DNA from: Paracyclopina nana
Lineage: Eukaryota; Arthropoda; Copepoda; Cyclopoida; Cyclopettidae
Assembly (NCBI GenBank): GCA_019096065.1
Contig: JAGUCH010000001.1
Location: forward strand, 11,098,001 to 11,162,000
DNA: 64,000 nt
Direction: 5' to 3'
Of this stretch, positions 24,501 through 37,179 are shown piece after piece; position 1 is the first letter of the stretch; each line of letters opens with the position of its first letter. The position numbers and the translations under genes were made by a program. The notes under the pieces are model-generated. The model did not search any database and had not been told where the DNA came from. It saw only the letters and a list, made by a program, of their open reading frames with translations.

Positions 24501-27500
24501 CTATTTGACAATATATGGCTTTTTTCAATGCATTTTGTCCATAAAGAGAGACGTTGAGCTGAGCACCTTCGCCAGCGAGTAAAATGCGCAAAAACAAAAA
24601 CAAATAATCGACTTTGCTTGCAGCTTCAGCGATTGGTGGAGGCCAAAATGGTCAAAATGTGGGCTTACCCGTCTTCGTATTCATCCATGGAGAATCTTAT
24701 GAATGGAACTCAGGAAATCCTTATGATGGCTCAGTTCTGGCTGCTTATGCTAATGCGGTTGTGGTCACATTAAACTACAGACTGGGCATATTAGGTATAC
24801 TTAAAGCTCATTTCCAAATCAGCAAAATTAAATGAAGACTCAGCCCCTCACTACTCATATTCTAGCTGGAACAATTTAACCACTTGTTTTTATTCTTTTT
24901 TGCTTTGCTGCAATAACTGCAAAAACTCCATAACATTCTTTTTCTCACATCCACATAGTGTAGTATATACTTCGCATGAAAAAAAATCTGCTGAGGATAA
25001 ATCAAGCTATGGATTTGTCTGCCTGCAAAAGAAGGAGTATTGAGGCAAAAATCCAATGCCATCCATTTCCCATATTACACTGCTTGCTCAAAAACGTCAT
25101 AGGGCTCAAATAAGGCTTCATTTGAACTGTGTTTTAGGATTTCTTCGGCCAGGCCTTGAGAGAGATGTTGTGAGCAATTTTGGCCTTCTGGATCAGATTG
25201 CAGCCTTGCATTGGCTGCGAGAAAACGTGGGAGCCTTTGGAGGAAATCCAGATTCGGTGACCTTGGTGGGCCATGGCAGTGGGGCAGCTTTGGCTTCTTT
25301 TCTCATGACCTCACCCGTGGCAAAAGCTTATAACAGGGAGTTGTTCCAAAGGTCGATCCTCATGTCTGGCAGCTCATTGTCACCTATGGCTGTCAGCAAG
25401 GACCCCAAAGACATAACTATGCAGGTATAGACATGAATGATTGCAACCATTACTAATTTGTCATCATGTTGACATACGTACGTGGAAGCTTTTTTGTCAA
25501 GGCCCCTAAACGTATCACTAAGCATTCGTGGCTGCCTTTAAAGGCCTGACTTGCTGTCAATGGAATTATTGCGATAAGTGACTTCGTAGCACGACAAAAA
25601 TGAGAATTTTTTAGCTGTCACAAATATTGCAAGTGACCTCGGTATGAGTGTGGAAAGGATCTGGGCTGGCCTTGAGCCTTTTCGACGACGGTCTTTTCAG
25701 AAGCTTGCTAGCAGTCTAATCTGGCATGAATAGAGCCGGGATTGAGGTATAATTAAGAGGCGTCCTCCGAAGATGCCACACGAGTGGGAATAGCAACAAC
25801 AGCGTAGCACACCAATATTTGCGTTTATTACCCATCCACCACTGTATTCTACGCGTCCCAATACGTGTTACAGTCAATCGGTTTTCCCTTAGGTGTTCCG
25901 CAACCTCAATTGCAGCAGCAGCTACTCTGGTCGATCTGGCGGCCTCGTGAGTGATGTGACAATCTCCCGATGTCTAAAGGAGGCCTCATTGGACGACCTC
26001 TTAACTGTCAAGGTTCGTAAATCTTTTCTACGCACATGTTATACTATACTATGAGCCAACTTTCCAACTTTCTTCTTCACAGCTCAATGTGCCCATGTAC
26101 ACAACTCCCTTTGGACCCATTGTGGATGGGGTTGTGGTACCAGATGAGCCTCTGGCCTCTCTCAGCTTAAAGGGTGGGCGTGGCCTTGGGGGAAACACTT
26201 TTGCCAAGTACGATGTCATGTTCGGCCTCACTGAGTCTGAGGCCTTCCATCTGTTTCCAGCCTCCCTAGGTGAGTAGAGTCTAGTGATGGAACGAGTTTC
26301 AGCTTGGCTTGAAAGCTTGAAGCTGAAACCCAGCTTGAGCTACATAAGCAAAAAGCTTGGGATCGCTCGAACCAAATTTTGAAAAGCTTGAAAAAGCTTG
26401 AAACCAAAAATGCAAAGCTTGAAAAAGCTTGACACCCAAAAAAAAAACTTAATCCATTTTTAATCAAAACAAAAAGGGCTGATTTTAAAATTAACTAATA
26501 CTTGAGGGAGAACTTAAATCTTAAATCTAAGTTTAAGCTATATCTGTCATTATTTGCGCTTTTTGGGTAGTTTTTTCAAATCTGGTGACTAATTGCCATT
26601 TTTTATGTTAAAATTCTAAAAAAGTGAAAAGCTTGAAAAAAGCTTGAAATGTGAAATTTTGAGCTTGAAAAAGCTTGATAATAATTTTCAAAAGCTTGGG
26701 ATCGCTCGAACACTTTTCAAAAAGCTTGAAGCTTGATCAAGCTGAAAATTTCCGGCTCGTTCCATCACTAGTAGAGTCGCATGCGTACCTTGGCTGCTCC
26801 ACTTTTGATGAATATGAGAATGTAGGCATTTAGGGGACTCACTCCTTTTGCCAAGCTGGCAACTTCAAACGTTTTCTGACCTCTGTCAAAAATGCCATTT
26901 TTCATAAGACAGCCATAATTGGATTCAGGGTGACAAGGATTTTGTTAGTAAGCCATATTTTCAAATAACTGCCAAGTGGCGCCTACTATTATATTCTTAA
27001 ACCATCTCAATTGGTCAATCAGCTTATCAAATATCTGCTCAATTTTGTGCTCATACTTTCCATTTGAAAGAAATGAAAGTTTCCCATCTGATTGCTTTGT
27101 TGAATCTCTTTTGATGCATACTGGGTGCACTAAGTTAGTTATGTTTTGTTTTGCAAGGGGAAAAAATGGGCCCTTTGAAAGTAGGGAAAAAGTCGTAGGT
27201 TTCTATTGAAAGTCAGACTCCTTTCTTCTATCTTTTTGATGAAGATTGGAAGTGAATTTTCCATCCATTCCAATGCAAAATATGCAGAAGGCCAACTTGA
27301 AATAGCCGTTATTTTCTATGGAAAAGTTTGCATTTTCCCACAATAGGAGGAAAAAATTATATGATACCAAAATATTTTGAGTTTAATTATACATGGTTTT
27401 AGCTCATTGGTTGCGAAGTGTGATGGCTATTATTTGTTTCCTTTTAAAATGAGCCTGAAAGTCACACAGAATCAGACTGGCTTTCAAAGTGGTTGACAAG

Positions 27501-30500
27501 TCCCAAAGGCCAAAAATGCCTTTGAACTTGCATGCCTTGCAAAAGTGAGTGACAAAAAAGGAGAAAATTGGTGAAATTCATCCACCTCAGGAAGCAATTC
27601 TGCAGATCCATCATATTTGAAAAGATCTTGAAGTTGGCACTTTTTCCTGCTGATGCTTGGATTTTCATAAATCCATTATGCTCACACAAATCTGAGTCCC
27701 AGATCAGTCAAGTAACTTAGGAAGAAGAAAAATTAGACCCAACGATTGTGGCACATTTATAGCTAAACCTTTTTATTACTATATATATTTAATTTTTTTC
27801 AGTTACTTATGGTGTTAACAGCAAGGAACAAAGAGGAATTGTAAAGTCATTCCTCCATAATACCTACAATGTGAATGTGGATCAGGTTTTGACAGCTGTC
27901 ATGAATGAATACACAGATTACAGGCACACCGGGGAGAACAAAATGGTCAACAGAGACACATTGTTGGCTATTTTTAGTGATGCTCGGGTCGCGGCACCAC
28001 TTGTCAGAGCTGCTAGCCTTCATTGTGAAGCCAAAGAATCAAGCCAGGCATTTTTGTATGTTTTCAAACATGTGACAAAGAAAGGTTACTATCCAGAGGT
28101 AAGATTTGTTGAACCTTGAAAATGGAAAGATCTGCTGTATTTTGTGAAGAAGCGGCTTATCTGTCCTTATTATTGCAGCAAAAAGTTTTTTAAGATGATG
28201 TAGTAGTTTGTACTCAGCAGTCTGGGGCAAATCTTGCCAAATTTCCGGTCTTTAGCTACATTATTCCAAGTTTTACTGCAGTCATCAAAGCTGGCAAGTT
28301 GGGTGGTGAACATTACATTGGGACATAAAAGCTGAATTTTGTAAGCTGTACATGGTGTATTCAGCCATCTTCCACTTCAATTTGAAAGTTTCCCTGGTCG
28401 CGGCACCATTTCTTAATTTAGCCTCAGCATTTGATTGACATAATGCACAGTTTGAATTATGAATGCTTTGAGCTTCAAAACTGCATTTTTCCTCGTTCTG
28501 TTCTAAAAGCCTTGCTACAAAGATTGGTTTTCCCTGGCTTTTGCACCAATCAATCGCGGAACAATTGAAACAGCTTTTATGTAGAAATCACATACATTAA
28601 TTTTACTTTCTTAGTTCGTTGATTGATTTTGGGTCTGAAAACCAATTTACTGAACGATATAATGCATCCACTTCTAATGAGGCAATTTAAACTTTGAATA
28701 GGTTTTTGGTTCGCTTCATGGTGAGGAGTTGGCCTATGCTCTTGGAATGCCTCTAACGGGTGGCTCAAATCATTTGCAACAAAATTACACCTTTCAAGAG
28801 CAGGTGCTGTCTGAAGTAATGATGCACTATTGGGCAAACTTTGCAAGAACAGGGTAAGAAATGCATCTAACAAATCAGGACTTCTACCTTTTTTCTGCTG
28901 TGGAATAGCGCAGAGCAGTATGAGAGTATCTGTTGCTGACAATAGCTGACCTTTTTCTGGAAAAAATTTACTTAGGTAGAGCTCAAAGTACTGCTTAAAT
29001 CGAAGCGAAAACTTGAGAACTACCAAATTAAATAAAGCATGTCATAATTTTCGAACAGTGGGATAAAAATGGGCGTATGTTTGCTTATAATTGCTCATAG
29101 TTATAAAAAAATCTCCATTTAACTCAAGCCAAGCTACTTTTGACTATGCCGGTCTTGAATTTTCTTGTAAAAGAAACTCAGCACATATCTAGCCTTTCTT
29201 TATATATGGGCACAAATTGGAGAAGAAAGCAGTTATAGATAGTGGTAACTTTCCTGCTGGTGTATCCATTCTGCATGCAGATGACACTCAATATCAACTT
29301 TTTCCCATCATCCCAGCTTCTAACAAAGTAAATACTGGCTTACGGGCTACACAACTCAGTTGACAATATTTGCCTCAATTTGAGCATTCAGCCTGCGAAA
29401 ATACTAATCGGAAGGAAGCTAAATTCAGCTTCGCCCAAGAAGATTTTTTTATTACTTGAGCCCGGTTCCAACAATGAAAATTAGCATAGTTAGGAGAAGT
29501 AATTTGACTTTTTTAGCATAGTCAGGTCACAGCTAGCTCGCGCGCTTTGCTCGACCTGACTTTTCTGGTTTATCTAACTATACTATGCTGATATCCCTTG
29601 TTGGAACCAGGCTTTGGCCTATGTAGCAATTGGGTAGAATGAGTTTCAATTCCACTTGTAGGTGAAGCTGCCTTTCTTTTCTACAATTTTATCTTCCTCT
29701 TCCTTCCTTCTCCTCATTCTTTTCTTGCTCCCTTGGGAAACCCGTCCTTCTTGACGGTTCATTGCAAACAAATCATTCTCTTGAGATTGGACCCTCTTCG
29801 AACTTGTTATAATAACTTAATCATCTGGAACTTTTCTTACTTAACCCTTACCCTCGTGACAACGCAGTCATTGAATAAAAGAAAAAAAGGAAGAAATGTA
29901 TCGCTTTCTTTTTGTGCTCTTATTTGTTCATGGTTGCATAGACACCCTTGTAGCATGCAGTAAGGTCTGTGGGAGTGTGTAAACATTTTCACTCTCTATT
30001 GAACACTTTTCAATTTGCAGCTTTTTACCTGTCAATCGCACATGGTTCCCCTCCGAAAGTGGTCGTTTTTTAAGACGGAGTGGAAGTCACACATTTGACC
30101 TGCAAAATGTCTCCAGTAAAGTGAAAGTTGGCTTTTTTTGCATTTATTTGATAAATCTATGTTGACATCTCACTTGTTTAGTGGGTCATTTTTTTCAAAA
30201 AAGGAGTCATCTTTCAAAAAGGTTGGGAATTTCCCTTAAAATAATGCAAGCCCTGTGTTCTAGCTCTCCTTCTCTTCTCTGGTACAATACAGCAGCTTGG
30301 GGAGCATGCAGAGATGAGAAAAAGTTTGGTAGCTCCCATTCCATTGCTAATACAATGCCCATAGGCCTCAAAAGTGTAAAAAGTTGGCTTTGGCTACTTT
30401 TTTCTAGTCAGATTTACTTTTTATAGTTGGGGAAGCATAAGCCCATGGCATGAAAAAATGCAATAATTCCTGCCCCCAATTAACTTGTTTTCTTTTTCAG

Positions 30501-33500
30501 GCGTCCCTCTGAAGGTGAAAGAGTGGATCTTAATGACGTGATGATGTCAAGGTTTTCAAGGCCCAAAAAGGTTCTCACATCTCCTTTTGCCCAGACTTTA
30601 GAGCAGATTGCACCCACTTGGCCGCCTTTCAATCCGCAATCTCAGAAATATATGGCTCTCGGTAAGAACTACGTCTTTTTATCCCCTGGATTTGCAATTA
30701 CAGATCGCTTAATTCGCTCTGCGTCTGCAGAACATAAATCAGCAGTGAGTGGTTAAGTGTTCCTATAAACTATGAGGTTGCAGTAAAGATTCAGCAATAT
30801 TTTTTGGAAAAATAAGTTTTTCTGTTGCTGAAAAAAATCTGATCCTTCCAATGATAGCGCGGATTCCATTTTTAAGTTAGACCAAACGCCTTAAGAAAAT
30901 GCTTGTTCAATTAAATGAGTAGCATTAGCACCATCACACTAATGTCGAAAGAACTAAAAAAGTTTGGTGAATGAATTTGGATATTTCCGCATAGAATTGT
31001 TAGTGAGGATGGCCTTGGTTGACGTATATGCACCGCTGATAATCACTTATAATTAAGTTCTTTAGCCAACGAACGTATGAAGGAGGCAAGCTACGTTGGA
31101 AAACTATGATTAGCGATAACCCCACTAAGTGTTCAGATTGCTCATCAGTTGGTGTGCAGGGGTCTATCAGTTTCTGATTTTGACTCCAAAATACTGCTCA
31201 TGCCACTGCTGCAAGACTGCCCATTGTAACAAAAATGTGACATTTCAGTGGTACAAAAATCTGTTGTGCAGTATTTTTGATTGTTGAAATAAATGATTCG
31301 AAAATACTGATAAACGTGTTTTGCAACATATTATTTCATTTTTTGCAGTATTCGCAAAAATAATTTTTAAATATTGTGCAGTCACTGTGCAGTATTTATT
31401 TTTACAAAAATAAATTGCTTCTGCAGTATTGCGCAACGAAATAGTCTTTTTCATTTTTTTTCTTTTTCAAGTATACTAACTGAGCCTGAATTTTGTAGGC
31501 TCACTCCTAACTCATTTCTTATTTCAGTCATAAATAATTATGACTTAAGAAAAATAGAGTAGATTATATTGATTGTGGTACATTGAATAAAATATTGAAA
31601 TATTCTAAAAAATCTCAGTTTTTGTTTAAAAATAAGAAGCATGATACTTTCTAACTCAGTTTTCATGTTGTTCTTAGCAATATCTATTAATGATGATTTT
31701 GGAAATCTTAAAACCATTAAAAGTTATTGATAAGAACAATTTCACAAATTATTGAATTGCTAGCAGAGCCATCTCTGAACAGTTTACTAAGTTCAAGAAT
31801 TAATTAATTTGATGAGCAGCAATTCAGTTGCAAACTGCTAAATGGATTATTTGAAATACTGAAAAACATGTGCAAAATTAGTTTTAGTGAGCAAAAAATA
31901 AAAAAAATTTAAGCATGGCTGATAAATGCTTGCTTAATAACATTTTTGTATAAGAAAATAATTACTGCACAGCAGTACTGGAGCAGTTATCTTACTTTTT
32001 GAAAAAATTATGAAGTTAAACAAAAATGACTGATGCAGTCATACAGAAATACTGCTATTCTAATTTTTGGACGACAGTCCGACAGCAGTCTCGGAGCAGT
32101 ATTGCACTTAAGAACGAAACACTTAGTGGGGAAGGAAAAATGCCATTTCCCTATGGAAACCCTGCTCTACCTTAAGCTGAGCTTTTTGAGGTCCAGTCAG
32201 CAGCAGATTCAGTTTAGCTTAAGACACTTTATACCGCATGCACCTCTAGGCATGAAAAGGGCATTATGGAACTCTCATAATAAGAAGGAAAGATTATTTT
32301 TTAAATTGGCATGATTGGAGCTGGTGAATTATTTTTTGGCTACAGAAATCCTCCTCTATCACGATAAGTTGAATAAATCACTATGTGAATTGACTTTGAT
32401 TTCTTGCTATACTTCTGGATTTCCGGCAAAGTAGGCCATTCAGAAAAGCTCGAGGCTACTTTTAACATTCACGCAAGATTAAATCTGACTTGAGCTTAAA
32501 CTTTCGGCTTTTTTTCTTTCAGATTTGGAATCTTCCGTGAACTCATTTTACAGGCCTCACAAAATGGCCCTGTGGAACCATTTGGTACCAGATTTGGTAG
32601 AGCTGAGTGTTAAAGAACGAGATATGGACAAACTGCCCCACTCTAGATATCCCTCTTCGCTTCCTGAAAGCGAAGAGGAAGAAGAAGAAGAAGTGGTCGA
32701 CAATCAACCTCCCCTACAACCAGAGAAAAATCCAGGAAGTAATGACCACATTACCAAAATCACAAATACCAAAGACTTTCCTGCCAGCTCACCTCCACAG
32801 AGGACTCCGACTTATGGAAGGGACTCCAGGATAGCGGAGGTAATTTGGGCCCTAATTGTTGGAAAATCTCATTAATAAGGCAGGTTTTTTCCTCGTCGTT
32901 CCTCCACCTTGACAATCCATTATATGCTGCATTAGGTTTTTGCTCCTGTTTTCATAACAATTGGAAGAAGGACCAGGACCACAAAATATGGGAAAAAACG
33001 GCTAGCTTTTGGTCGCCTAATGGGATTAACATGTCTTAGCTAGGATGTGATAAAAAGTTGTGGCTAACAATGGGACTAACAGAATAAGTTGAGTCAGCCC
33101 AGAAAAAATAGCATCTTCAAAATCTTTTTGGATTTTGTCATCAAGACGAAGAAGGAGAAGAAGGATTATTAAGTTATTCTTGTCACGAGAGTTGTGAAGA
33201 AAAAGTCGTGGCTAAACTAAAGATGGCAAAAACAGACATCTCTAGTAAAAAAGCATAGCTTGTTGCAAGTAACCATTCATCGCACATCTACAAGCCTCAG
33301 TTGCAGAGATTGGCCTTGCTGAATTGCAGTGCAAATCATATTTTAGCAATTTCACTATGGAGCTATTTTTGGCAGGCTAAGGCTGTATTGGAAGCAGAAA
33401 CCAGCCTTTCTGTCATTTTGCTAATGTGGCATCATAAGAAGATTGATGTATCGTACTTTTTTCTGCTAGCTCCAAGACTTGGATACTTCTTAGCTACGTA

Positions 33501-35621
33501 ATTCCCTGATGCTTGGGAAGGACCAATAAATTCTTGTTTGTCCATGGTAAAATAGGATTTGCACGAAAATGTGTATAGCATGGCTTTTCCCATAGTTTTT
33601 TCGTATGCAGAGATTGGTGTGCCTCTTTGAAGTGCCCAAAACTTGGCCAGTCTCTCTTGCAAGGTATGTTGACATTGCTGTTCATGTTGTACCTATCTAA
33701 CTTTGTGGCAAACAAAGAACAATTTTAATATCTTAAGAGCTCAAAAAACCTCCTGGTTGCCTTGGAGAAGACTTTCTAGATGAGCAAAAATATGTGAGTG
33801 CTGGTGCATGAGCTCAGCTAAGAGAGAAAGTACACACGAAAGGAGGATTTCGTATTCCTATATCTTGATGTTTAGATAAGGTATGGATGGGACTGTAAGC
33901 CCCTTTAACACCGATTGAGAATCCAAATGTAGGGAGCATACAAAGCAGCTTCACTTTTCTTGACCAATCGGCTCAACTTTTGCACTTTAGATGGGACACA
34001 TTTCGTAGCAGCATGCGTCTAAAATCAAAGCAAACTGGTTCTTTGATATAATGATAAAATAAGCGCAACAGCAGGTGCTATTGGTATATGCATGTGCATG
34101 GACATCATAAAAGCTTTCATTTTAAAATCACTTTCATGTCATAACATCATAGAGAATTATTTGTAGCAGAGTAGAAGCAGCTTCAAAATTGGATGGAAAA
34201 AATGTAGGAAGCAGAAATGACCGAAAATTTCACCGTGAAAGGCCCATTAGTAGTTGCAGAGGGCCCACCAATTACCAACCCCATTACAGTTTCAATTTTT
34301 CTGCTTCGTTGATCTACTGCTGTGCCTCTTACCCGTGCTTGGAGAGAAACGGTGTGATGCTCTTTTTTTTGCAGGAGAGCATGCCGGTCATCATTGTTGT
34401 GCTGATCGGCATAGTGCTGCTGATGCTGAACGTGTGCGCCTGCGCAGCTGTTGTGTACCAAAAGCACCGAGTTCGACAAAGGGAAGACAACCTACGGAGG
34501 CGAATAAAGAGGCTGTCTGATGCAGGCATGATCAGGGAATGTAATGACCTCGAACAACAGCAGCAGCCTCGAACCTACTGTGTGTCCTCAAGCCACGATA
34601 ATGGGTGCAATAATGAGGAATCGACAGCTGACGATGAGGAAGAGTCCGATAATGACAACAACACCCACGTGGCTCATGACAGCAGCAGCGTTTACGTAAT
34701 CACACGTCCCTCTCAGATGATGGATGTCACCTACGAGGAATTTAGAAATAATTCATTAAGGTATGCTTTGCTTTATGTCGAGTCCGATCTCTCTCATGAA
34801 GTCCTTTCAGGTATTCACGTTCCATGGGCAATAACATCAATGCAATCAGCTCGCCTCAAAATGCATCGAAAAATATTGCAGCCTTGGACGTGCTGCCACC
34901 TAGTGCCACTCAAAACAACCATGTGATATACAACAACAAACGGCCTCAGAGGCCGCCAACGGACTCTGTGTGCTACTCGCTCAAGTCGAGGTTTGCTAAT
35001 GACACGGCCTCGTCCTCAGCCTCAGGGTCGAGGCCGCCCTCACCCATCATTGAGGTCATCCCAGTGTCAGACTATGAAAGCATGTATGGCAAGCTCAGGC
35101 CGATTCACCACCACCAACCTCATTTCGGGGTGGTGTATCCGAGGTACAACAATGCTGCGACAGCCTCAACCTTGCCTATGGCCTCGAGGCCGTTTGATTA
35201 CGCTCCACGTGGTAATTTTGCTCAACAAATGCAGCTGCCGAGGCCAGCGGCGGCGCAGACTTTAGGTTGTTCTCATATTCACTTACAAGTCTAGTCTTAC
35301 AATTTAAATTAGCTAGCATGCACAATTTTCGCGAATATGCTTCTTACAGCAATTTTGTCGTCATGTGCAACGCCATCAATCTTACGGAAGAGCTGCTGTT
35401 AATTTACGTAGTGCTTACCTAGGCTTTAACTTGTTAGCGAATATGAAAACAACCTTTCGACGACAGCCTTTGCTCATCACCATCAACCTCCGAGGCCACC
35501 AAACAACCATTGGGGAACACTGCAGCATCCTCCGAGGCCATCGTCCGGAATAATGCAGCCTCAGATGAATTTGCACCCGGCTTATCCTCACAGACAGCCT
35601 CAAGGACAGGGTCAGGCATAA
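21596..35621 (+). CDS. Nlg: Neuroligin-like adhesion protein (copy 1)
   Basis: Exons: 21596-22019, 24624-24794, 25138-25424, 25893-26012, 26083-26269, 27803-28098, 28702-28853, 30501-30661, 32523-32839, 34208-34288 (less certain), 34375-34760, 34811-35265 and 35438-35621. The product is about 1,070 residues: signal peptide, esterase-like fold, acidic stalk (residues about 650-690, a Glu run), one transmembrane helix (VIIVVLIGIVLLMLNVCACA, about 735-755) and a long cytoplasmic tail rich in Pro, His and Gln. Esterase-fold landmarks are [57 protein letters not shown] and YWANFARTG. The nucleophile elbow reads GHGSG where active esterases have G-x-S-x-G, so Gly replaces the catalytic Ser; neuroligins bind presynaptic partners instead. 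Phases agree at all joins except the last, where 35265 (phase 1) does not fit 35438 (phase 2); a microexon or other donor is missing. The tail ends GQGQA with no vertebrate-type PDZ ligand. Confidence 0.88.
22020..24623 (+). other. First intron of neuroligin-like copy 1
   Basis: A 2.6-kb intron with donor G|GTAAGA and acceptor TTGCAG, phase 1. Only short random open frames are present; no transposon ends were recognised. Confidence 0.6.
26274..26778 (+). mobile_element. hAT-type MITE with perfect 8-bp target duplication
   Basis: The element spans 26282-26770 (489 bp). It is bounded by 15-bp perfect terminal inverted repeats TAGTGATGGAACGAG / CTCGTTCCATCACTA and flanked by the direct repeat GTAGAGTC at 26274-26281 and 26771-26778. 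An 8-bp target duplication and a YAGNG-like terminus are standard for hAT transposons. The interior is non-coding and built from irregular copies of AAGCTTGA and its complement, so it could fold back. It sits 4 bp inside an intron of the neuroligin-like gene, directly after the donor of the exon ending at 26269. Confidence 0.9.
29459..29613 (+). mobile_element. Family A palindromic MITE, copy 1
   Basis: A 155-bp element starting AGCCCGGTTCCAACA and ending with the inverted form (GTTGGAACCAGGCT). Its inner inverted repeat is GTCAGGTC ... GACCTGAC around a GC-rich core with CGCGCG. It lies in a neuroligin intron. Other copies are at 40738, 41622, 47495 and 49265. Confidence 0.8.
31185..32106. 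repeat. Possible inverted-repeat element rich in ACTGC motifs
   Basis: Within intron 30662-32522. The left end reads AAATACTGCTC and the right end GAGCAGTATT, which are inverted. The interior is AT-rich and scattered with CAGTATT and TACTGC words. I could not find a target duplication, so the boundaries and even the identity as one element are uncertain. Confidence 0.35.
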
Positions 35622-36265
35622 TATATCTTAAGAGCTTTCCGCATTAGGTGCAAAAGATGGTGGTTTCTCAAAGTTTGTGGCTTCTTAAAGCTACTGCCAG
35701 ACTTTGCTAAAAAATGAACTATTTGACTACCATATGACCCAAACCAGCTCAGCACTGTGTGGGTGTTCCTGGGATAGGCTTTGGCATTGACATTTTCCAG
35801 CATTTTTTGGCCCCCTTATTACACCTTCGTAGCTTGGCATGATTTGTCTCCAAGGGGATCAACCAATTTGTTAGCGCTTTAAATGCTGCCAGCAAGATCC
35901 TGACCTTAATTTGTTTTGTCAACAATTGAGATTGCCTTCTGTAAAAAAGAAAGCCCCTGAGGACAGTTATGAGGTCTAACGTGAGGCAAAATGGCCCTAG
36001 GCCCATTTTCTGTCATTTTTGCAATAATTCTTCGTAAATATCATAAACACAGGTCAACCCTCACTCTAAACATAAGATCTGCTTCGCTTTTGTGACCACT
36101 CGACTCTTTAAAAATGCTTTAGAACGGTTTTTTGCACGTTATTCCAATTATCGGACAACTTTTTTTTAGTGGCGAGCAATGAGCCCTTATCGGTATAGGT
36201 GAGTGATTTAAAGGTCTTAGCACAGACTCCATGGTTCTCACACCTATATGCGCGGTATATATAAC
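35622..36265. other. 3' flank of neuroligin-like copy 1
   Basis: Presumed 3' UTR and intergenic DNA. No clear canonical poly(A) signal lies close after the stop and no other feature was recognised. Confidence 0.35.
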
Positions 36266-36666
36266 GTTACTGGGACATAGAATTGCACACCCGGGCTATT
36301 GGGACCCGAATGAACACGATCAATTTTAAGGCCCTTAGGCCTAGAAATTTCAACTTTTTAAATTTTTTTCATAAAATATAGGCCTTCAGGCCCCTCTGGG
36401 CCAAATTTCATAAAAATCCAAGGCCTTCATTTTTTCCATGTTTTATTGGGACATGAGCATGTGCAAATTGCTATTGGGACATCAATCCACATGCACTGTT
36501 GGGACAAAAATGTACAAATTGCTATTGGGACATATATGAACATGCACTATTGGGACCAAAATGTGCAAATTGCTATTGGGACATCAATCCACATGCACTA
36601 TTGAGACCAACATTATAAAATGCTATTGGGACTGAAATGAACATGCACTATTGTGATATAAATTAA

Positions 36667-36901
36667 CACTTTGGGCCAATACACTTTGGGCCAGTAGACT
36701 TTGGGCCAATAGACTTTGGGCCAGTAGACTTTGGGCCAGTAGACTTTGGGTCAGTAGACTTTGGGCCAGTAGACTTTGGGCCAGTAGACTTTGGGCCAGT
36801 AGACTTTGGGCCAGTAGACTTTGGGCCAGTAGACTTTGGGCCAGTAGACTTTGGGCCAGTAGACTTTGGGCCAGTAGACTTTGGGCCAGTAGACTTTGGG
36901 C
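36667..36901. repeat. 15-bp minisatellite
   Basis: About 15-16 tandem copies of a unit close to AGACTTTGGGCCAGT, with a few single-base variants (CCAAT, GTCAG). The period is a multiple of three, so long frames open on the minus strand; they are simple-repeat artefacts. Confidence 0.95.
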
Positions 36902-36942
36902 AAACAAGCTTAAAGGAGCTGAATATAACTGAACAGTGCATT

Positions 36943-37092
36943 TTTGTCCCAATAGAAAGAGTGCTTTTCTCCCAATAGAAAGAGTGCTTTTGTCCCAATA
37001 AAAAGTGTGCTTTTGTCCCAATAAAAAGTGTGCTTTTGTCCCAATAAAAAGTGTGCTTTTGTCCCAATAAAAAGTGTGCTTTTGTCCCAATA
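36943..37092. repeat. 23-bp minisatellite
   Basis: About six to seven tandem copies of a unit like GTGCTTTTGTCCCAATAAAAA plus two bases. The CCCAATA word links it to the element's termini. Confidence 0.9.
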
Positions 37093-37179
37093 AGAAAAGC
37101 TTTAGAAATTAAGGAGGAGCCATAAATAGCCAATCATTTAATTACCTCAACAAATCCCCACAATATGGGGTAAAACGAT

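Noticed and set aside
36623-37133. Two 155-residue minus-strand frames with AQSLL or PKSTG repeats
   Set aside because: They are read-throughs of the 15-bp minisatellite, whose period is a multiple of three; both frames are open for the same reason and neither has splice or family support.
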